Assembly: GCA_025463305.1 (NCBI GenBank)
Contig: JAOBWK010000029.1
Coordinates: forward strand, 98,249-162,248
Source: Ilumatobacteraceae bacterium
Lineage (GTDB): Bacteria > Actinomycetota > Acidimicrobiia > Acidimicrobiales > Ilumatobacteraceae
Reading direction: 5' to 3'
DNA length: 64,000 nucleotides
The first letter of the stretch is position 1. The number at the start of each line of letters is the position of its first letter. The position numbers were made by a program, and so were the translations under genes. Below are positions 49,399 to 58,405 of this stretch, piece by piece. The notes beneath the pieces were generated by a model. That model worked only from the letters and a program-made list of their open reading frames with translations, was not told the DNA's origin and ran no database searches.

Positions 49399-49925
49399 TG
49401 AAGGAGCTGCTCGTCCTCGCAGCCGTCGTCGCCGGCGCAGCCTTCACCGTCGCCGCTCGGCAGACGGCGTTCGGCGTCGGCGCGTCGCCCTCGTCACCAC
49501 CAGCGCCGACCGCGGGCGGCACGCCGGTGCTCGCCACGTACGGAGGTCGCACCATCGACCTCGCCCGCTCGTGGGAGGGCGCCACCGCATGCGCCGTCAC
49601 CGCGGCGGGCATCACGTGCTTCGCAACCGCGGCGGAGCGCGACGACTTCCTCGGGTCGGTCACGTCCGTCCGGCTCTTCGACGGCCCCGACCTCACCGGC
49701 GTCTCCATCGCGTTCGCGATGCGCGACCCGTGGAGCGATATGGTGCTCGACCTCGCGGCGTACTCGTTCGCGCGGCGGACCTCGTCCTACGCGATCGGGA
49801 CGCGCGATGTCACGTTCCGGGACGCTGCGGGCAACATCGCTCCGGCGTGCGGGGCGGCTGGCTCCACTGCGACCTCGATGCCGCCGGGCTGGGGCGACCG
49901 CATCGCCTCGATCGCCATCGGGTGA
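49398..49925 (+). CDS. Secreted crystallin/I36-like protein (cassette 2)
   Basis: 175 residues from the ATG at 49398. A signal peptide (LLVLAAVVAGAAFTVAA) leads to the domain shared with 2137-2664: ATYGGRTIDLARSWEGATAC, the GITCFATAAERDDFLG segment, VRLFDGPDLTGVSIAFAMRD, TSSYAIGTRDVTFRDAAGN and the terminal GWGDRIASIAIG. Two Greek-key-like halves are suggested. It is probably the product whose expression or sensing the sigma/membrane pair serves. Confidence 0.65.
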   Translation: MKELLVLAAVVAGAAFTVAARQTAFGVGASPSSPPAPTAGGTPVLATYGGRTIDLARSWEGATACAVTAAGITCFATAAERDDFLGSVTSVRLFDGPDLTGVSIAFAMRDPWSDMVLDLAAYSFARRTSSYAIGTRDVTFRDAAGNIAPACGAAGSTATSMPPGWGDRIASIAIG

Positions 49926-49963
49926 CGGATCGCGGGGCATCGCCGGCTCGATGCCCCCAACCA

Positions 49964-50001
49964 CTGAGTGCCCCGGGTCCAGCCCGGCCCGGGGCACTCA
50001 G
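49964..50001 (+). terminator. Strong hairpin after cassette 2
   Basis: A 14-bp perfect stem, CTGAGTGCCCCGGG with CCCGGGGCACTCAG, around a ten-base loop, 38 bases after the stop. It has no U-tract, but its position and stability fit an actinobacterial terminator. Confidence 0.6.
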
Positions 50002-50048
50002 GCCAACCGCCGTCGAGGAGTCCCCGACAGCGTGCGAGGCTGTGCGCC

Positions 50049-50825
50049 GTGAGCTACGAACACCTCCTCGTCACGTCGTCCGGTTCGATCGCCACGATCA
50101 CGCTCAACCGCCCCGAGAAGCGCAATGCGTTGTCGATGAACGTGATGCTCGAGCTGACCGAGGCGTTCCGCCACGTGGGCGCGAGCGACGCTCACGGCGT
50201 GATCCTCGCCGCGAACGGTCCGGTGTTCAGCGCCGGTCACAACTTCGCCGACATGGCCGGCGCGTCGCTCGATGACGCCCGACAGCTGTTCGCGGTCTGC
50301 ACGACGATGATGGACGTGGTGCAGTCCATCCCCCAACCGGTGGTGGCCAAGGTGCACGCGCTGGCCACCGCTGCCGGCTGCCAGCTCGTCGCGACGTGCG
50401 ATCTCGCGGTAGCGGCGGACTCGGCTGCCTTTGCGATCCCGGGCGGCAAGGGCGGCCTGTTCTGTCACACGCCGCTGGTCGCCGTCGCGCGGAGCATCGG
50501 TCGCAAGCGCGCCTTGGAGATGGCGATGACGGGCGATGCGATCGACGCCGCCACCGCTGCGGACTGGGGGCTGATCAACCGGGTCGTGCCAGCCGACGAG
50601 CTCGACGCGGCGACGCTCGATCTGATCGCGCGCGCCACTCGCGGCAGTGTGCTGTCGAAGGCGATGGGCAAGCAGGGCTTCTACGGTGAGATCGATCTGC
50701 CGCAGGCGAGCGCCTACGAGTTCGCCGTCGAGCTGATGGCCAACGCCGCGCTCACCGCCGACGCGCAGGAAGGCATCGCTGCGTTCCTCGGCAAGCGTCC
50801 GGCGGTGTTCACCCAGCAGGCCTGA
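50049..50825 (+). CDS. Enoyl-CoA hydratase/isomerase family protein (ECHDC3-like)
   Basis: 258 residues from the GTG at 50049. Crotonase fold: ATITLNRPEKRNALSMNVML, the oxyanion-hole segment GPVFSAGHNFADMAG, QPVVAKVHALATAAGCQLVA and CDLAVAADSAAFAIPGGKGG. The segment GLFCHTPLVAVARSIGRKRA and the C-terminal GDAIDAATAADWGLINRVV are typical of the ECHDC3-like branch. The two catalytic Glu positions of classical enoyl-CoA hydratases are not evident, so the exact reaction is unknown. It probably acts in acyl-CoA metabolism. Confidence 0.85.
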   Translation: MSYEHLLVTSSGSIATITLNRPEKRNALSMNVMLELTEAFRHVGASDAHGVILAANGPVFSAGHNFADMAGASLDDARQLFAVCTTMMDVVQSIPQPVVAKVHALATAAGCQLVATCDLAVAADSAAFAIPGGKGGLFCHTPLVAVARSIGRKRALEMAMTGDAIDAATAADWGLINRVVPADELDAATLDLIARATRGSVLSKAMGKQGFYGEIDLPQASAYEFAVELMANAALTADAQEGIAAFLGKRPAVFTQQA

Positions 50826-50837
50826 GCGCGACGCTCA
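50823..50837. terminator. Short hairpin containing both convergent stop codons
   Basis: TGAGCG-CGA-CGCTCA is a perfect inverted repeat whose arms include the TGA of the forward crotonase gene and the stop of the reverse gene at 50835. It may act as a small bidirectional terminator. Confidence 0.35.
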
Positions 50838-51638
50838 CGCCGCCGGGAGCGCGACCGCGCGGACGCGGTGGAGGATCGCGTCGCGGTGGTTGCGGATGGT
50901 ACGCGGCGTGACGTCCATGACCGCCGCGAGGTGCTCTGGTCGACCGAGCTCGATCAGCTGGCCGAGCAGCCGGAGGTCGGTGGTGCTGAGCGCGCCCTGG
51001 CGCCGCGCCTCGGCGAGCACGTCGAGCAGCTCGGCCATCGGATGCTGCTCGTCCGACGCGACCACCGCGTCGAAGTCGTCGTGGGTGACCGGGAGCTCGG
51101 AGGCGCTGCGCCGCCGCGCCGGGCGGACGAACGTCTGGAAGCCGATGTCGCGGACGAGGTTGGCGACCACGCGGCGGGGTCGCCGATCGACCGGATAGGT
51201 GCGGATCGCGGCCCACGCGTTGGCAACGAGATCGTCGAGCACGTCGGGGAACGGACGGTGGGCCGACGCCCGCCGCTTGGCCGCGCCGGACAGCGCCGGG
51301 AGGATCCGTTGGAGGACGATCCGTGCGGCGAGATCGTCCTCGCGAGCGAGCTCGAGCAGGCGGATCAGGTAGGCGTCCTGGACTTCGTCGGCCAGCGACG
51401 CCGACGGATCCTGCTGGTCGGCGAGCCGACCGACCGTGCGCCGGAAGCCGCAGCGATCGAGCACGTCGTCGAGAGATGTGATCTCGTTGCCGGGCAGCTG
51501 CCACGCCCGCACCCGGCGGAGATCGGCGGCGCGCACCGTGCGGTGCTGCCACTCGCTGGAGAGCTGGTGGCCGATGTGGGTCCGTCCGGTGGACGGGTGG
51601 TCGATGCGGGTGGGGCAGGGGATGGCGGAGGATGTCAT
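50835..51638 (-). CDS. Sigma-like regulator with C-terminal HTH
   Basis: About 267 residues from the ATG at 51638; an in-frame ATG at 51689 is possible. The middle contains a sigma-region-2-like bundle (AARIVLQRILPALSGAAKRR, then DDLVANAWAAIRTYPVDRRP and VVANLVRDIGFQTFV). The C-terminus has a clear HTH (TDLRLLGQLIELGRPEHLAA then VMDVTPRTIRNHRDAILHRV). The family is not one I can name. It may be a divergent ECF sigma factor or a sigma-like activator. It is divergent from the FtsK/EccC-like gene with ~120 bases between, so it may control it. Confidence 0.65.
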   Translation of the reverse strand: MTSSAIPCPTRIDHPSTGRTHIGHQLSSEWQHRTVRAADLRRVRAWQLPGNEITSLDDVLDRCGFRRTVGRLADQQDPSASLADEVQDAYLIRLLELAREDDLAARIVLQRILPALSGAAKRRASAHRPFPDVLDDLVANAWAAIRTYPVDRRPRRVVANLVRDIGFQTFVRPARRRSASELPVTHDDFDAVVASDEQHPMAELLDVLAEARRQGALSTTDLRLLGQLIELGRPEHLAAVMDVTPRTIRNHRDAILHRVRAVALPAA

Positions 51639-51756
51639 CGGCCGAGCGTGCGATCCGGCCATCACCGGGATCCTCACGGCCCGGTTCACCGGACGACCTC
51701 ACAGGGCGCTGAGCTGGCGAACTTCGCTGTGAACCCGCGATTTCCTTCCACATCCG

Positions 51757-54700
51757 GTGCATCGGAGCACCCAGGCGTGCGTGCAGTCCTTCGTCACTTC
51801 CCCCGTGGTCCCACTCGACATCGACGATCCATCGCGGCCACCCGCCCCCGTGCTCACTGCCGTGGGCCCCGTGGTCGAAGCGGTCTGGGCAGCCGGCCCC
51901 GACGCGGGCGGCACCGTTGCGCTCGTCGTCGGTGAGCACATCGTCGGTCGGTCCCCTCTCGCCGCCGTCCACTGCGGCGATCCAGCGCTCGAGCTCCACC
52001 ACGCCCTCCTCACCGTGACGCCGACACGATCCATCGTGCGTCAGCTCGCGGGCGTCGCGCCGATCGCCGTCGACGACGCGGCGTGCGAGGGCGAGTGCCG
52101 GATCGAGATGGGTCAACGGATCCAGATCGGGTCGTCCGTGCTCGTGCTGCGCCATCCGGTCTCAGTGGTCTGTCGGCCGGATGCCGGCGAGGCGAGCGAC
52201 GTGCCGGTCGCGTTCGTCCGCTCGCCGCGCTCGGTCGCGGTGTTCACGCCGCGATCGCTGGAGGTGCCGCGCCTCGCGACGCCACCGAGTGGCATTGGCG
52301 GAGGGCTGCTGCCGACGGTGCTCGGCGTCGCCGGTGCCGCGGCGCTCGCCCTCCTCTTCCACCAGGTCATGTTCCTGCTGTTCGGTCTGATGGGCGCGTT
52401 GGTCGCGATCGGCACCTGGGTGGCTCAACGGGTTGGCCTCGTCCGGTCCCGCTCCGGGGTCGAGCGGGCCAACCGCGCGGCCGCCGACGGGTTCGCGAGC
52501 GATCTCCGCAACGAGTGCGATCGTGCCCGCGAGACGCTGCTCGACCGCACGCCCACCATCGACCGCGCGCTCGTCGCGATGGCCCAACGCTCGACCTTGC
52601 TCTGGTCGACGCGCGCCACCGATCCGGACGCGTTCGATGTCGCGATCGGGTTGGGCGAGGGGTTCTGGCAACCCGCCGTGGTCGGTGTCGGGAACGCGTC
52701 GGCCGACATCGTCGCGAGCATCGATGCGTGCTCGCGTCTGGGTGTCGTGCCGATCACCGCGTCGTTGGCCGCCGGGTCGGTCACGGCGGTCGTCGGCGAC
52801 GGCGCGGCGTGCGCGGCGGTGCGGGCGATGCTGGTGCAGCTCGCTGCCGCCAGCGGACCCGCCGACTGGCAGTTGGCAATAGTCACCGATCGACGCGCAG
52901 AGTGGGACGCACTGCGCGGCCTGGCACACGTCGTCGACCCCGACGGCGGCGAGCGCATCGTGCCCGCCGCCGACGTGGCGGGGCTCGTCGGTGGGCTCGA
53001 TCCCGATGATCGGCGGCGGCTGGTGATCATGGTCGACGGTGCCGGGCCGCTGGAGTCGCGCACCAGCCCGCTCCGTCGCTTCCTGTCGACGACCGACCGC
53101 GACATCGCGTGCGTCGTCGTCTGCGCCACCGAGACCGATGTACCGGCGATCGTGACGAGCTCGCTCACCGTCGGACGGGCCAGTCGTGGGCGATGGATCC
53201 GCGACGTCCGGGTCAGCGCGCTCGCCGAGCCCGTCCACGTCGCCGGCATCTCAGCGCGCCGGGCGGCCGCGGCCGTCTCGGCGCTCGGTCATCTCGTCGA
53301 TCCCGAGCAGCTCGATGCCGGCTCGGGGCTCGAGCACATCGTCCGCCTCGACGATCTCCTCGCCGTTGCGTTGGACGACCGAGGCGATCACGGCGCCGAC
53401 GCGACGGCGTTCGGCACGGGCGCGATCGACTCCACCCGGATCGCCGATCGGTGGATCGCCGACGGCACCGATCCCGCGGCGCGGACACCGCTCGGGCGGG
53501 ACGCCGACGGCGTGGTCGAGGTCGACCTGGTCCGCGACGGCCCGCACGCGTTGATGGCCGGCACGACCGGCGCCGGCAAGAGCGAGCTGCTCCGCTCGCT
53601 GGTGATCGGTCTGGCCGCGCTGTCGAGCCCGGAGCACGTGTCGTTCGTGCTGATCGACTACAAGGGCGGCGCGACGTTCGATGCGTGCGTCGACCTGCCG
53701 CACGTGGTCGGCGTCGTGACCGACCTCGATGATCGGCTCGCCGAGCGTGCGTTGCGCAGCCTCGACGCCGAGCTCCGTCGCCGTGAGCGCGTGCTGCGCG
53801 ATCTCGGCGTGCCCGACCTGGTGGCCCATCGGCGACTCCGCGCCGACGATCCATCATTGCCGGCGCTCCCGCGCCTCGTCGTCGTGATCGACGAGTTCGC
53901 CACGTTCGCTGCGCAGCTGCCCGAGTTCATGCGCGCACTGCTCGGCATCGCCCAGCGTGGCCGCAGCCTCGGCGTGCACCTCGTCCTCGCGACCCAACGG
54001 CCCGGCGGGGTCGTTACCGACGACATCCGTGCGAACACCAACCTGCGCATCGCCCTGCGCGTGCAAGACGCGTCGGACGCGATGGACGTCATCGGCGACG
54101 CGGCGGCTGCACGCCTGCCGCGCAACGTGCCGGGGCGAGCCGTGATGCGCCTCGGCGCCGACGCGCCCATCACGTTCCAGACCGCCTGCACCTCCGATCC
54201 GCGGCAGCTCGTCGCCGCCGTGCGTGAGGCCGTCGGGCGGCTGGGCATCCGGGCGCCGCACCGTCCGTGGCGCGAGCCGTTGATCTCACCGACCGCTGGC
54301 ACCGTGCTCGATCCGACGGGCGTCGCCGGCGGCGGTGATGCGATCGGGATCGTCGACGACGTCGATGCCCAGGTCCATCGCCCGCTCACCTGGTCAGCGG
54401 CCGACGGGCACCTCCTGCTCGTCGGTGCGCCCGGGACGGGGACGTCGACCGCGCTCCTCGCACTCGGGGTCGCGCTCGATCGAACCGTGGGCGAGCGCGA
54501 GCTGTTCGTGCTCGATGCCCTCGGCGACGGGCGACTCGCGACGTTGTCGGCGCTCGCGTGCTGTCGCTCGGTGGTGCGCGCCCACGAGCGCGAGCGGACG
54601 ATGCGTCTGCTCGATCACCTCTGTCGGATGATCGCCACCCGCAAGGCGGACGCCGGCTCACGCGCCGTCGTTGCTCGGTCGGAGGTGGTCGTGCTGGTCG

Positions 54701-55695
54701 ACGGCCTCGGGGCGCTGCGCGCCGATCTCGAGCAGGAGGAGCAGTGGGATCAGCTCGCCCAACTCGACACGATCGTCGCCGAGGGGCTCGCCGTCGGCGT
54801 GCGCGTGGCCGCGACCGCGACGCGTGCGGGCGCCGTCCCGAACCGCCTTCTCACCCAGATGGCTCGGCGTTGGGTGTTCCACCTCGCCGACGCACTCGAC
54901 GCGTCGTTGCTCGGCGCACCGCCCCGGCGCACGCCCGGTGGGCTCGTCGGCCGACTGTACGACACGGCGTCGGGCTGCGAGGCCCAGATCGTGGCGCCCC
55001 GTCTCCCCGCCGCGCCGGCCACCGAAGCGAGCGCTTCGGTGATCCGCCAGCTGCCGATCTCGGTCGACACCGCAGTCCTGCCCGACGCGGCCGTGATCGG
55101 CGACGACGTGATGGCGCCGATCGCGATCGCGTTCGACACGTTGCTCCCGGCGCTGCTCCCGATCGCCGCCGGCGAGCACGCACTGGTGATCGGCCCGTCG
55201 CGCAGCGGCCGTACCACGGCGTTGCGCACCATCACCGAGCGATGGTTGCAGGCCCGCCCGGACGGTTGGGTCGGATCGGTCGCACCGCGCCGCTCGGGCT
55301 GTCGCGTCGGCGACCTGTTCGACGACGTACCGGCGCTCCTCGCCGCTGCCCCGGCTGACCGATCGGTGCTCGTGGTGATCGACGACGCCGAGCTGGTCGA
55401 GGATCCGGCAGGCATGCTGGCGGCGCGGATCACGAGCCGCGGTGAGCGGTTCACGGTGCTCGCGGCCGGCCGTCCGGAGGCACTGCGCGCGAGCTACGGC
55501 CACTGGACCGCAGCCGTCCGTCGCTCGCGCCTCGGCCTGGTGATGTCGGCCGCGAACGAGCTCGACGCCGACCTGCTCGGCATCGTCCTGCCCCGGCGCC
55601 TCCCGATCGCCGTCCGCCCTGGCCTCGCCTGGCTGGTGGCCGAAGGGGACCGCCGGTTGGTCCAGGTCGCACAGCGAGTCGAACCCGCCGTGTGA
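51757..55695 (+). CDS. FHA-domain FtsK/EccC-like type VII secretion ATPase
   Basis: 1312 residues from the GTG at 51757; GTG 51781 is an alternative. An N-terminal FHA-like domain (VGEHIVGRSPLAAVH, LELHHALLTV, IQIGSSVLVLRH) is followed by two membrane helices (LPTVLGVAGAAALALLFHQV, MFLLFGLMGALVAIGTWV). The first FtsK/SpoIIIE ATPase is intact: GTTGAGKSE (about 602-610), VLIDYKGGATFD, VVVIDEFATFAAQLPEFM and LATQRPGGVVTDDIRANTNL. The second and third are degenerate: GAPGTGTST and GPSRSGRTT lack the Walker lysine. This is the plan of EccC/EssC coupling ATPases. No WXG100, EccB, EccD or mycosin gene is in the window. Confidence 0.85.
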   Translation: MHRSTQACVQSFVTSPVVPLDIDDPSRPPAPVLTAVGPVVEAVWAAGPDAGGTVALVVGEHIVGRSPLAAVHCGDPALELHHALLTVTPTRSIVRQLAGVAPIAVDDAACEGECRIEMGQRIQIGSSVLVLRHPVSVVCRPDAGEASDVPVAFVRSPRSVAVFTPRSLEVPRLATPPSGIGGGLLPTVLGVAGAAALALLFHQVMFLLFGLMGALVAIGTWVAQRVGLVRSRSGVERANRAAADGFASDLRNECDRARETLLDRTPTIDRALVAMAQRSTLLWSTRATDPDAFDVAIGLGEGFWQPAVVGVGNASADIVASIDACSRLGVVPITASLAAGSVTAVVGDGAACAAVRAMLVQLAAASGPADWQLAIVTDRRAEWDALRGLAHVVDPDGGERIVPAADVAGLVGGLDPDDRRRLVIMVDGAGPLESRTSPLRRFLSTTDRDIACVVVCATETDVPAIVTSSLTVGRASRGRWIRDVRVSALAEPVHVAGISARRAAAAVSALGHLVDPEQLDAGSGLEHIVRLDDLLAVALDDRGDHGADATAFGTGAIDSTRIADRWIADGTDPAARTPLGRDADGVVEVDLVRDGPHALMAGTTGAGKSELLRSLVIGLAALSSPEHVSFVLIDYKGGATFDACVDLPHVVGVVTDLDDRLAERALRSLDAELRRRERVLRDLGVPDLVAHRRLRADDPSLPALPRLVVVIDEFATFAAQLPEFMRALLGIAQRGRSLGVHLVLATQRPGGVVTDDIRANTNLRIALRVQDASDAMDVIGDAAAARLPRNVPGRAVMRLGADAPITFQTACTSDPRQLVAAVREAVGRLGIRAPHRPWREPLISPTAGTVLDPTGVAGGGDAIGIVDDVDAQVHRPLTWSAADGHLLLVGAPGTGTSTALLALGVALDRTVGERELFVLDALGDGRLATLSALACCRSVVRAHERERTMRLLDHLCRMIATRKADAGSRAVVARSEVVVLVDGLGALRADLEQEEQWDQLAQLDTIVAEGLAVGVRVAATATRAGAVPNRLLTQMARRWVFHLADALDASLLGAPPRRTPGGLVGRLYDTASGCEAQIVAPRLPAAPATEASASVIRQLPISVDTAVLPDAAVIGDDVMAPIAIAFDTLLPALLPIAAGEHALVIGPSRSGRTTALRTITERWLQARPDGWVGSVAPRRSGCRVGDLFDDVPALLAAAPADRSVLVVIDDAELVEDPAGMLAARITSRGERFTVLAAGRPEALRASYGHWTAAVRRSRLGLVMSAANELDADLLGIVLPRRLPIAVRPGLAWLVAEGDRRLVQVAQRVEPAV

Positions 55696-55704
55696 GAATC
55701 GGGC

Positions 55705-56082
55705 ATGACCCGCAACGGTTTCAACGCACAGGGCGCCGCGTCCGTCGGCTCCTACTCGCACGCCGTCGAGATCGACGGGTTCCTGTACCTCAGCGGCCAG
55801 ACGGCGCTCGATCCGCCGAGCAGCGCGGCCGTCGGGGGCTCGATCGGCGAGCAGACCCGGCAGTGCGTCGCCAACCTGATCGCCGTCCTCGAGACGGCCG
55901 GCTTGACCACCGACCACGTCGTGAAGTGCAACACCTTCCTCACCGACATGCGCGACTTCGCCGAATACGACGCCGTGTACCGCACGTACTTCACCGAGCC
56001 GTATCCCGCGCGCACGACGGTGCAGGTCGCCGCCCTGCCGCTGGGTGCGAGCATCGAGATCGAGATGATCGCCCATCGATGA
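55705..56082 (+). CDS. ridA: RidA family (YjgF/YER057c) deaminase
   Basis: 125 residues. Family landmarks: GSYSHAVEIDGFLYLSGQTA near the start, CVANLIAVLETAGLTTDHVV, the YDAVYRTYFTEPYPARTTVQ segment with the conserved Arg, and VAALPLGASIEIEMIA at the end. RidA hydrolyses reactive enamine/imine intermediates to protect PLP enzymes. It starts ten bases after the EccC-like stop but is probably unrelated in function. Confidence 0.9.
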   Translation: MTRNGFNAQGAASVGSYSHAVEIDGFLYLSGQTALDPPSSAAVGGSIGEQTRQCVANLIAVLETAGLTTDHVVKCNTFLTDMRDFAEYDAVYRTYFTEPYPARTTVQVAALPLGASIEIEMIAHR

Positions 56083-56162
56083 CGTTGCGGGAGGGCCGAC
56101 CGGGGAAATGCGATGTTCACATCGACGGTCGCTCCTCGGACCGGTCGGCATGAGAGGCTGAG

Positions 56163-56978
56163 ATGATCGACACTCACATCGGTTGCACGTTCGAGTTCGA
56201 GGCTGCCCGCCCCACCCATGCGGTGGTGATGGTCGAGCCCCACTTCGCCGAGTCCGGACGCATCGTCGAGGCCAAGTTCGAGCTCGACCCGCCCAGCGCG
56301 TCGTCGGTCTACCTCGATCACTTCGGCAACTCGTGTCGCCGGGTCGATCTGGCTGACGGACGCGTGACCCTCACGTTCGACGCGGTGGTCTCCACCGACG
56401 TCGATCCGGATCCGATCGTCGAGGATGCCGGTGAGGTCGCGCCCGCCGACCTGCCCGACGAGGCGCTGATGTTCGTGCTGCCGAGCCGGTTCTGCGAGTC
56501 GGATCTCATCGCCGATGTCGCGTTCGCGAAGTTCGGCGCGGTGCAGCCCGGGTGGTCGCGCGTGCAGGCCGTTTCCGACTGGGTGAACGGCGCGCTGCAG
56601 TTCCAGTACGGGTCGTCGTCGCCCTCGATCTCGGCGATGGACGTGCTCGCGTCGGGCACCGGTGTGTGCCGCGACTTCACCCACCTCGCCATCGCGTTCT
56701 GCCGCGCCCTGAACATCCCCGCCCGCTACGTCTTCGGCTACCTCCCCGACATCGGCGTGCCCGATCCGGGGACGCCGATGGACTTCTGCGCGTGGATGGA
56801 GGTCTACCTCGGCGACGGCTGGCACACGTTCGATCCGCGCAACAACCAGCGCCGCATCGGTCGCACCGTCATCGGCCGCGGCCGCGACGCGGCCGACGTG
56901 GCGATGGTGACCACGTTCGGCCAGGTGCAGCTGCACGAGATGACGGTCATCGCCGCCGAGCGGGTGTCGTCGACGTGA
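56163..56978 (+). CDS. Transglutaminase-like protein (catalytic His replaced)
   Basis: 271 residues. N-terminal beta domain, then a transglutaminase/cysteine-protease core: the nucleophile Cys in GTGVCRDFTHLAIAFCRAL, YVFGYLPDIGVPDPGTPMDF, and WHTFDPRNNQRRIGRTVIGR with the catalytic Asp. Where the usual motif is HAWxEVYL, this has CAWMEVYL, so the catalytic His is Cys. Activity is doubtful or altered. The partner at 56975 overlaps by four bases and has the full triad. Often a protein of this kind sits beside a circularly related partner. Confidence 0.85.
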   Translation: MIDTHIGCTFEFEAARPTHAVVMVEPHFAESGRIVEAKFELDPPSASSVYLDHFGNSCRRVDLADGRVTLTFDAVVSTDVDPDPIVEDAGEVAPADLPDEALMFVLPSRFCESDLIADVAFAKFGAVQPGWSRVQAVSDWVNGALQFQYGSSSPSISAMDVLASGTGVCRDFTHLAIAFCRALNIPARYVFGYLPDIGVPDPGTPMDFCAWMEVYLGDGWHTFDPRNNQRRIGRTVIGRGRDAADVAMVTTFGQVQLHEMTVIAAERVSST

Positions 56979-57862
56979 CGCAGCTGCTCGAGCGGTTCCT
57001 CGACGACGAGCACCTCGCATCGTTGCGCGACGTCGACCACCGCTCGATGCTGATCGACGCAACCAGTGCCACGTACGTCCTCCACCAGGACGTCACCTAC
57101 GACTACACCGCGCCCATCACCGATGTGCGCCAGCGGCTGGTCATCGTGCCCCGACGCACCCACGGCGATCAGGAGCGGCTGTTCGACCACTTCGCAGTCG
57201 ATCCCGCGTCGCGCGGCACGGTGCGCGCCCGCGCCGATCGGTTCGGCAATGCGGTGATCCACGTGCGCGCCGCCGAGGTCGAGCGGTCGATCCACTTCCG
57301 CGCCCGGGCCGTCGTGCGGCGGACCGTCGGCGCACACGTGCACGATCCGTGGAGCGCGCCCCGCCCCGAACCCACCCGCCTCACCCGCGACGACGACGGC
57401 ATCCGCGACGCCGCTGCTGGTCTGCGAGTCGGCGGCGACGCGGTGGCGACGGCCGAAGCGGTCAGCGATCTGGTGCACTCCTCGTTCGCCTACGGGCACG
57501 ATGTCACCACGGTCCGCACGACGGCCGCCGACGCGTGGCACGGTCGGCGCGGCGTCTGCCAGGACATGGCCCATGTGATGATCTCGATGTGCGGGGTGCT
57601 CGGTGTCGCGGCCCGCTACGTCTCCGGCCACCTCGTCGGCGACGGGGCCAGCCATGCGTGGGTCGAGGTGCTCGATCCGGTCCGCGGCCGGTCGGTGGCC
57701 ATCGACCCCACCCACAACCGGCACACCGATCTGCGCTACCTGACGACGGCCGTCGGGCGCGACTACGCCGATGTCGCGCCGACCACGGGCACGTTCGTGT
57801 CGGCCCATGCCCAGGGCCGGTTGAGCGTGGTCAAGCGGATCCGCATCGCCGACGTCGCCTGA
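56975..57862 (+). CDS. Transglutaminase-like protein with complete triad
   Basis: 295 residues from the GTG at 56975 (GTGA overlap). The N-terminal domain (ATYVLHQDVTYDYTAPITDV and RLVIVPRRTHGDQ) is the transglutaminase N domain. The core has Cys in GRRGVCQDMAHVMISMCGVL, His in GDGASHAWVEVLDPV and Asp in SVAIDPTHNRHTDLRYL. This is the COG1305 type, probably a cytoplasmic amide/peptide hydrolase or transglutaminase. Its stop abuts that of the reverse RES-domain gene. Confidence 0.9.
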   Translation: MTQLLERFLDDEHLASLRDVDHRSMLIDATSATYVLHQDVTYDYTAPITDVRQRLVIVPRRTHGDQERLFDHFAVDPASRGTVRARADRFGNAVIHVRAAEVERSIHFRARAVVRRTVGAHVHDPWSAPRPEPTRLTRDDDGIRDAAAGLRVGGDAVATAEAVSDLVHSSFAYGHDVTTVRTTAADAWHGRRGVCQDMAHVMISMCGVLGVAARYVSGHLVGDGASHAWVEVLDPVRGRSVAIDPTHNRHTDLRYLTTAVGRDYADVAPTTGTFVSAHAQGRLSVVKRIRIADVA

Positions 57863-58405
57863 TCAGCTCCAGAACCAATCGGGGAAGCGCAGCGTGACGC
57901 CACGCGTGGCCCGGCTCCTGACGCCGGCCGGGAACCAGGCGAGCTCTCGCCCGGCGCCGAGGGCGGTCCGGGCCGAACGGCACCGCACGCCGCGCAGCTC
58001 CGCATCGTGCACGGCGACACCGACCGGCTGGCATGCGCTGTGCTCGATGGGCGCACCCGAGGCGTCGGCGGGATAGGTGGGCGGCAGGCCGAGGGCGCGC
58101 ACGCCGGCCGGGGTGTGTGCGTCGGCGACGATCTGATGGCGTGGCAACGTCGCCTCGACGAGCACCGGACCCGTGTCGTCGCGGAGGTCTTCGGGTCCGT
58201 ACGGCCACGGCCCGAAGAACAGCCGCAGGTTGGTGCGCGCCGTGACCGTGTCCTCGTTCAGGTACAGCGTGCGGAAGCTGCCGGGCGGGTTCCATCGGCC
58301 GCCGATGCGCGCTGCGAAGCCGGGATCGAGCGGATCGTCCCAGCCCGCATCGGCGATGCGCCACCACGAGTGACGATCTGCGAGGCGCTCGGTGCGGATG
58401 TTCAC
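57863..58405 (-). CDS. RES-domain toxin
   Basis: 180 residues from the GTG at 58405, overlapping the antitoxin stop (GTGA). The RES fold shows RIADAGWDDPLDPGFAARIG then GRWNPPGSFRTLYLNEDTVT ARTNL, with the conserved Arg/Tyr/Glu/Ser type residues of NAD-degrading RES toxins (MbcT, Xre-RES modules). It should deplete NAD+ when released from its antitoxin. The upstream extension of the frame to 58912 is a shadow of the antitoxin gene. Confidence 0.88.
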   Translation of the reverse strand: MNIRTERLADRHSWWRIADAGWDDPLDPGFAARIGGRWNPPGSFRTLYLNEDTVTARTNLRLFFGPWPYGPEDLRDDTGPVLVEATLPRHQIVADAHTPAGVRALGLPPTYPADASGAPIEHSACQPVGVAVHDAELRGVRCRSARTALGAGRELAWFPAGVRSRATRGVTLRFPDWFWS

